A DNA stretch of 64,000 bases from Natrinema pellirubrum DSM 15624. Lineage in GTDB: Archaea > Halobacteriota > Halobacteria > Halobacteriales > Natrialbaceae. Both the position numbers and the translations under genes were made by a program. Location of the stretch: positions 2,356,001 to 2,420,000 of the forward strand of contig NC_019962.1 of assembly GCF_000230735.2 (NCBI RefSeq), read 5' to 3'. How positions within the stretch are numbered: the first letter of the stretch is position 1; the number at the start of each line of letters is the position of its first letter. The notes beneath the pieces are model-generated. The model worked only from the letters and a program-made list of their open reading frames with translations. It did not search any database and was not told the origin of the DNA. Of the stretch, positions 59,440 through 64,000 are shown piece by piece.

Positions 59440-60693
59440 GTGAACCTCCCCTCAAGCGGTTCGAATCGCGTGGTCTACGCCGTCGTCGCGAGTACCTTCT
59501 TCGTCGGTTTCGGCGGCGGGGTCGTCTTCCCGATCCTGCCGAACCTCGGCGAGGTACTCGGGATCTCGGCGTTTATGGTCGGCGTCATCCTCTCGGCGAA
59601 CCGCTGGACGCGGCTGGTCGCCAACGGGCCGGCCGGCGCGCTCGTCGACCGGATCGGGACCCGGAAACCGTTCGTCGCGGGGCTGGCGATCGAAGGGGCC
59701 GCGACCGCGGGCTACGTCGTCGCGATCACGTCGTCGGTGCCCGAGTTCTGGTTCGTCCTCGCGCGGGTCTGCTGGGGGGTCGGCAGCGCCCTCGTGTTCG
59801 CGACGGCCTACACCATCACCGCCGACGTCAGCGACGCCGGATCGCGGGGCGAGAGCATGGGGATCGTCCGCGCCGGGATCACGTTCGGCTTCCCCGCGGG
59901 CATGGTACTGGGCGGGATCGTCAGCGAGGTCTACAGCAACGCGACGGCCTTCGTCCTCGCTGCCTGCTTCGCCGGGCTGGCGAGTATCATCGCCTACTTC
60001 ATCGTCCCCGAGACCCACGTCGACAGTCCTGATACCTCGATCAAGCCGTGGGACCTCGAGACCACCCTCCCCGCGCTGACCGTCGGCCTGGTCAACTTCG
60101 GACTCTACTTCGCGTACTTCGGCGTCCTCTTCTCGACGCTCGTGTTGTACCTCGACGCGGAGTCGACGGTCCTTACCCTCGAGTTCGCCGGCGTCGGCCT
60201 CGAGTACGGCGAGCAGGGGACCTCCGGGCTGCTGATGGCCGTCTCGGCGCTGTCGGGCGCGCTCTTTACCATTCTCGGCGGAAAGATCAGCGACACCGTC
60301 GGGGCTCGCGTTCCGGTGTTGCTCGTTTTCCTCGTGACGAGCTGTCTCGGGTTCGCCGTCCTGACGCTCGCGCCGTCGCTCTCGATCGTCGTCGGGGCCT
60401 GCGCCCTGATCGGTGCGGGACAGGGTGGCGTCGGCGGCCCGCTGACCGCACTCTTGGCCGACCTCACGCCCGAGGACCGGATGGGACGGGCGATGGGGAC
60501 CAACAACGTCTTCGGCGACGTCGGCGGCGCGGTCGGCCCGCTGCTCTCGCTGCCCTTCGCCGAGGCGATCGGCTTCGACGTGCTGTACGCGCTCAGCGCG
60601 ACGATCCCGCTGCTGGCCGGGGCGACCCTCGTGGTCGGGATCTATACCTACACCGGCAGCCTGAGCCCGACGGTCGAGGAATCGATCGTCTGA
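59440..60693 (+). CDS. MFS transporter
   Basis: A 417-residue, 12-helix major facilitator superfamily transporter. The loop between helices 2 and 3 carries the MFS signature variant GPAGALVDRIGTRKPFV, and the equivalent second-half motif is GGKISDTVGARVPV. Substrate is unknown; drug or small-metabolite export is usual for such proteins. A GTG at 59440 (VNLPSSGSNRVVYAVV) just before the first helix was preferred over an in-frame TTG at 59374. It is followed by thiI after 83 bases. Confidence 0.9.
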   Translation: MNLPSSGSNRVVYAVVASTFFVGFGGGVVFPILPNLGEVLGISAFMVGVILSANRWTRLVANGPAGALVDRIGTRKPFVAGLAIEGAATAGYVVAITSSVPEFWFVLARVCWGVGSALVFATAYTITADVSDAGSRGESMGIVRAGITFGFPAGMVLGGIVSEVYSNATAFVLAACFAGLASIIAYFIVPETHVDSPDTSIKPWDLETTLPALTVGLVNFGLYFAYFGVLFSTLVLYLDAESTVLTLEFAGVGLEYGEQGTSGLLMAVSALSGALFTILGGKISDTVGARVPVLLVFLVTSCLGFAVLTLAPSLSIVVGACALIGAGQGGVGGPLTALLADLTPEDRMGRAMGTNNVFGDVGGAVGPLLSLPFAEAIGFDVLYALSATIPLLAGATLVVGIYTYTGSLSPTVEESIV

Positions 60694-60776
60694 GAGCGTC
60701 CGCGACTCGTCGGGATCGCTCGAGGCCGAGACGTACCTCGCAACCCCCTTATAGCTCCGATCATCTATCACAGTCC

Positions 60777-61955
60777 ATGCACCCCCCGGGAGCCGACACC
60801 GTCCTCGTCCGTCACGGGGACGTCAACACCAAGAGCAACACCGTCAAGCGGTACATGGAGGACCTCCTCGCCGAAAACCTCGAGGCCCTCCTGTCCGCAC
60901 GGTCGATTCCCGGCGAGGTCGAGCGCCGGTGGAGCCGGCCGCTGATCCACACCGACGCCGACGCCGTCGAGGCCGCCACCGACGCCGCGACCGACACCTT
61001 CGGCGTCGTCTCCGCCAGCCCCGCCCTGACCACCAGCACGGAGAAAGCGCGGATCCTCGAGGCCCTCGAGGAGACGGCCCGCGAACACTACGACGGCGGG
61101 ACGTTCGCCGTCGAGGCCCGCCGAGCGGACAAGAGCCTGCCCTACGACAGCGAGGACCTCGCCCGCGAGGCGGGCAACGCCATCTGGGCGGCCGTCGAGG
61201 ACGAGTTCGAGCCCGACGTCGATCTCGACGATCCCGACCTGACCTTCGGCGTCGAGGTCCGCGAAGACGCGGCCTTCCACTACCTCGAGCAGCGCGAGGG
61301 GCCGGGTGGGCTCCCGCTGGGTTCCCAGGAGCCGGTCATCGCCCTGGTCAGCGGCGGCATCGACTCGCCGGTCGCGGCCTACGAGATGATGCGTCGCGGC
61401 AGCCCGATCGTGCCGGCCTACGTCGACCTCGGTGACTACGGCGGGATCGACCACGAGGCCCGCGCGATGGAGACGGTCCGACTCCTCTCGGACTACGCGC
61501 CGAACTTCGACATGCAGGTCTACCGGATCCCTGGCGGCGAGACGGTCGACCTACTCGTCCGGCAGATGGAACAGGGCCGGATGCTTTCCCTGCGGCGCTT
61601 TTTCTACCGGGCCGCCGAGACGCTGGCCGAACGCGTCAACGCCGACGGCATCGTCACCGGGGAGGCCGCCGGCCAGAAGTCCAGCCAGACCGTCCGCAAC
61701 CTCGGGGTCACCAGCCGCGCGACCCGGCTCCCGATCCACCGGCCGCTCCTAACCTGGGACAAGCAGGACATCGTCGCCCGCGCCCGCGAGATCGGCACCT
61801 TCAGCGACTCGACGATCGACGCCGGCTGCAACCGCGTCACTCCCGATCAGGTCGAGACTAACGCCCGCCTGAAGCCCCTGCTCGAGCACGAGCCGGACGA
61901 CCTGCTCGAGCGCGCCGAAGAAGCCGCGAAACGGGCCGAACTGGTCGAACCCTGA
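60777..61955 (+). CDS. thiI: tRNA 4-thiouridine synthase ThiI
   Basis: A 392-residue ThiI. The N-terminal ferredoxin-like and THUMP regions (VLVRHGDVNTKSNTVKRYME; TFAVEARRADKSLPYDSEDL) bind tRNA. The PP-loop adenylation domain carries SGGIDSPVAAYEMMRRG, and GEAAGQKSSQTVRNL and DAGCNRVTPDQ are later conserved. The rhodanese domain of bacterial ThiI is absent, as is usual in archaea, so sulfur transfer uses another route. Its role is 4-thiouridine formation in tRNA. CTTATAG about 25 bases upstream of the ATG at 60777 supports this start and a leaderless mRNA. Confidence 0.95.
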   Translation: MHPPGADTVLVRHGDVNTKSNTVKRYMEDLLAENLEALLSARSIPGEVERRWSRPLIHTDADAVEAATDAATDTFGVVSASPALTTSTEKARILEALEETAREHYDGGTFAVEARRADKSLPYDSEDLAREAGNAIWAAVEDEFEPDVDLDDPDLTFGVEVREDAAFHYLEQREGPGGLPLGSQEPVIALVSGGIDSPVAAYEMMRRGSPIVPAYVDLGDYGGIDHEARAMETVRLLSDYAPNFDMQVYRIPGGETVDLLVRQMEQGRMLSLRRFFYRAAETLAERVNADGIVTGEAAGQKSSQTVRNLGVTSRATRLPIHRPLLTWDKQDIVARAREIGTFSDSTIDAGCNRVTPDQVETNARLKPLLEHEPDDLLERAEEAAKRAELVEP

Positions 61956-62127
61956 GCCGTCTTCGAACCGCTCGTTTTCACGCCGTTCCTGCCCGCCCGA
62001 CCAACCACCGCTTGGGTGGGTCTGAAAGGGGCTTTCGTAGTCGTGCTGTCTCCGCCAGCGGATCCAGTCGATCCTCATCACAGAGAAGCCGAAACCCCCA
62101 TTACGCCGTCGGACACACCACGAACCA

Positions 62128-62718
62128 GTGACCCGCGTCTGTCTCATCGGCGAGGCCGGGAGCGACCTCCAGTACGAACTCCTCTCGCGGGAGACGGCCC
62201 GCGAGGCGCTCGCGACCTACGACTTGGAGCGGCCGTTCGAGAACTCGCTGGCCCTGCGGACGGTCAGCGTCGGGGCCGCCGTCTCGCTGCTGAACGACCT
62301 GAACTGGTACTGCACGCGGTTCGTCGACGAGGCGTTCGTCCAGGAACCGAGCATCAGCGACGACGAGTGGCTCTCGCGAGCGCTCGCGACGCAACTCCGG
62401 AACGGCGAGGTCGACGCCGACGAGACCGGCGAGTTCTGCAAGATCTACGGCCTCGAGCGAGTCGCCCCCGCCGTCGACGACGAGGTCGACACACCTGATA
62501 CGGCGGCCCCGAGCGGGGACGACGAGTCCACGACCGCGAGCGAGGGTGGAGAAAACGAAGCCACTGCAGCCTCGAGCGGAGCCGGCGGGGGACCGACCTA
62601 TCGGCTCGTCGAGCCGCTGTACGTCCGGCGAACGGACGGCGATCTTCCGGAGTACGATCTCCGGGACGTCGCGGAGACGCTGGTCGTTCGCCTGACCGAG
62701 ACGGAATATACGCCGTAG
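62128..62718 (+). CDS. Haloarchaeal conserved protein, DUF5804-like
   Basis: Encodes 196 residues from a GTG start. The first 120 (VCLIGEAGSDLQYELLSRETAREAL; VSLLNDLNWYCTRFVDEAFV; SDDEWLSRALATQLR) resemble the haloarchaeal DUF5804 family from memory. A Ser/Thr/Glu-rich linker (about residues 125-155) then leads to a short C-terminal strand region (RLVEPLYVRRTDG). No catalytic residues, signal or membrane segment are seen. It lies 172 bases after thiI and is convergent with the following lipoprotein gene. Confidence 0.75.
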   Translation: MTRVCLIGEAGSDLQYELLSRETAREALATYDLERPFENSLALRTVSVGAAVSLLNDLNWYCTRFVDEAFVQEPSISDDEWLSRALATQLRNGEVDADETGEFCKIYGLERVAPAVDDEVDTPDTAAPSGDDESTTASEGGENEATAASSGAGGGPTYRLVEPLYVRRTDGDLPEYDLRDVAETLVVRLTETEYTP

Positions 62719-62742
62719 CGGGGCCGTCGTTCGCTCGAGCGG

Positions 62743-63549
62743 TTACGAGCCGTCCTCGGCCGTTCCGTCGTCCGACTCGACGCTCGTACTCTCCGACGCG
62801 CTGGCGCTGTCGCTGCGCATCAAGGCACCGCTGGTGTTGCCCTCGTGATCGACGACCGTCGCGGAAAGCGCCGTCAGCGGCTCCGATTCGAAGGTCACCC
62901 GAACGAGCCGGCCGACGGTCGTGATCACCGGGGTACAGGCCTCGTTCTCGTCCGCCGTGTCCCGTACACCTGCCTCGAGGACGAGTTCCTTGTCGGCGCT
63001 TCCGTCCGTCCCATCGCTATCGGTCTCGCCGTCGCCGCCGGTACTGCTGCTACTGGGTTCGTCGTCGCCGTCGGTCTCGCTCCCGTCGTCGGTTTCGTTC
63101 CCCTCGTCGGTCTCGTCGTCCTCGATCGGTTGGACATCGATCGACTCGAGGACCAACTCGTAACAGGGGTTCGGTGCCTCGGACTCGAGCGAGACCAGGA
63201 CCGACGTCTCGAAGTCGGTGTCGTCGACGAAGCCGGTGAGGGGGTCGGTGTCGGAGAGCGTACGCGTCTCGAGCCACTCGGTCGCGTCGTCGGCGTCCCG
63301 GACGAGGTCGACAGATGACGTCTCCGTCTCCGTATCCGTGGAGAACTGGTAGTTTTGTGTCTCGTAGCCGGCCACCTCCTCGGGGAGGTCCTCGCCTCCG
63401 TCGTCCGATCCGGGGTCGTCTTCGCTGGGATCGTCACTCTCGTCGTTGTCGTCGGGCGAGTCGTCGGTCCCGTCGGCAATACAGCCGGCCGAGAGCGCGA
63501 GCAATCCTGCAGTGCTACTCAGTAGCGTCCGCCTGGAGGGGCGTGTCAT
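62743..63549 (-). CDS. Putative Tat-exported lipoprotein, unknown function
   Basis: Encodes 268 residues. A PSRRTLLSSTAG Tat-like signal leads to a lipobox ending in SAGC (Cys about residue 22), then a long Asp/Glu/Ser-rich linker. The mature part has strand-like segments (FETSVLVSLESEAPNPCYEL; RLVRVTFESEPLTALSATVV) interrupted by a second acidic Glu/Asp/Ser/Gly-rich linker (about residues 145-190). Three Cys after the lipobox could form a disulfide. No family was recognised. It is probably surface-exposed on the lipid anchor. Confidence 0.78.
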   Translation of the reverse strand: MTRPSRRTLLSSTAGLLALSAGCIADGTDDSPDDNDESDDPSEDDPGSDDGGEDLPEEVAGYETQNYQFSTDTETETSSVDLVRDADDATEWLETRTLSDTDPLTGFVDDTDFETSVLVSLESEAPNPCYELVLESIDVQPIEDDETDEGNETDDGSETDGDDEPSSSSTGGDGETDSDGTDGSADKELVLEAGVRDTADENEACTPVITTVGRLVRVTFESEPLTALSATVVDHEGNTSGALMRSDSASASESTSVESDDGTAEDGS

Positions 63550-63680
63550 TGTACCTGACCGTACGAAGGGGACCCTAAAGGCGGTTCGGCTAGGTCAAAG
63601 AGTTATTTTTACCAGATCGATTCGGGGAACGGGTCGACGAAGACACGACGAGCCGGGCGAAATCGCGCTGCTCGAGCCGG

Positions 63681-64000
63681 TCAATCGAAGAGGCCGGTCG
63701 AGAGATAGCGCTCGCCGCTGTCCCAGAAGACCGTGACGACGAGCGGGCAGTCGTCGACCTGTCCGCCGTCGGTCTCGGGCGAGGCCGGTTGCGTGCCCTC
63801 GTCGAACGCCGTCGGGACCTCCGGACACTCGAGGGCGGGATCGGCGATCTCGCGGGCGACCCGCTGGGAGACGAGACTGGTCGCGCCGCTCGATTGGCCC
63901 ACGAGGATTCCCTCTTCGCGCGCGAGGCGGCGACACTCCGCCTCGGCGTCCTCGAGCGCCACCGTCTCGACGCGATCGAGCAGGTCGAGATCGAGGTTGT
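63681..64000 (-). CDS. Cysteine synthase family enzyme, C-terminal part (runs off window)
   Basis: The C-terminal 106 residues of a gene that continues past the right edge. AREEGILVGQSSGA is the PLP-enzyme segment where the Ser of GxSSGA lies near the pyridine nitrogen of PLP, and VTVFWDSGERYLSTGLFD is the typical C-terminus of cysteine synthases (CysK/CysM/OASS) and related beta-synthases. The lysine that binds PLP lies upstream and is not visible. An acidic insertion (FDEGTQPASPETDGGQVDD) precedes the final strand. Substrate cannot be assigned from this part. Confidence 0.88.
   Translation of the reverse strand, partial: NLDLDLLDRVETVALEDAEAECRRLAREEGILVGQSSGATSLVSQRVAREIADPALECPEVPTAFDEGTQPASPETDGGQVDDCPLVVTVFWDSGERYLSTGLFD

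Noticed and set aside
1-64000. CRISPR arrays, rRNA genes, or a replication origin
   Set aside because: No regularly spaced repeats, no rRNA sequence, and no orc1/cdc6 gene with flanking origin repeats was seen.

Overview
The window is haloarchaeal chromosome (class Halobacteria; the overall style suggests a Natrialba/Natrinema/Haloterrigena-like member, but this is inference). Support: very high GC, strongly acidic predicted proteins, TATA boxes about 25-30 bases before start codons (often leaderless), many RR-motif lipoprotein signals, and typical archaeal genes (ADP-forming acetyl-CoA synthetase, archaeal S-adenosylmethionine synthetase, separate PyrB and PyrI, archaeal Mrp). No rRNA or CRISPR was seen; one tRNA (Lys, CTT) is present.

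Layout. 0-10 kb: housekeeping and membrane genes (HAD phosphatase, hotdog thioesterase, a TraB protein overlapping an M50 protease, purM, uspA, a macrodomain protein), then a small protein gene and dpsA, with DtxR-type iron-box-like palindromes before both. 10-16 kb: aldehyde dehydrogenase, a lipoprotein, a PfkB sugar kinase and a YihY/BrkB membrane protein. 16-19 kb: a complete zinc/manganese-type ABC importer. 20-24 kb: the acd operon and an enoyl-CoA hydratase. 24-28 kb: PRC-barrel and TrkA-N/DHH proteins, tRNA-Lys with partial copies of its 3' end, a DUF411 protein and an MBL-fold hydrolase.

28-49 kb is the most distinctive part, an anaerobic respiration region. An IS630-type element sits directly before an operon encoding a CuA-type cupredoxin fused to a cytochrome d1-like propeller, two paralogous propeller proteins, a NirJ/AhbC/D-like radical SAM protein and a glutamyl-tRNA reductase. 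Next comes a type II DMSO-reductase-family molybdoenzyme operon: catalytic subunit (broken by a one-base frameshift), four-cluster Fe-S subunit, TorD/NarJ-like chaperone, ethylbenzene-dehydrogenase-type heme b subunit, a HEAT-repeat protein, an unknown protein and an Mrp ATPase with a DUF2249-like tail. MobB, an oxyanion (molybdate/tungstate) binding protein and permease, and a Bat/DmsR-type regulator follow. The genes fit a nitrate- or other oxyanion-reducing chain with a CuA-fed nitrite-reductase-like enzyme; the substrate is inferred. The IS in the first promoter and the frameshift in the second operon suggest that this strain may be losing the pathway.

49-64 kb returns to housekeeping: enoyl-CoA hydratase, a PRC-barrel protein, a Gln/Gly/Arg-rich disordered protein, pyrBI, a RecA/KaiC-like protein without a Walker A motif, an FKBP with a Gly-Met-rich tail, a CYTH protein, S-adenosylmethionine synthetase, an MFS transporter, thiI and a truncated cysteine synthase at the edge. 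A family of roughly 80-base double palindromes follows three stop codons in the first 16 kb.
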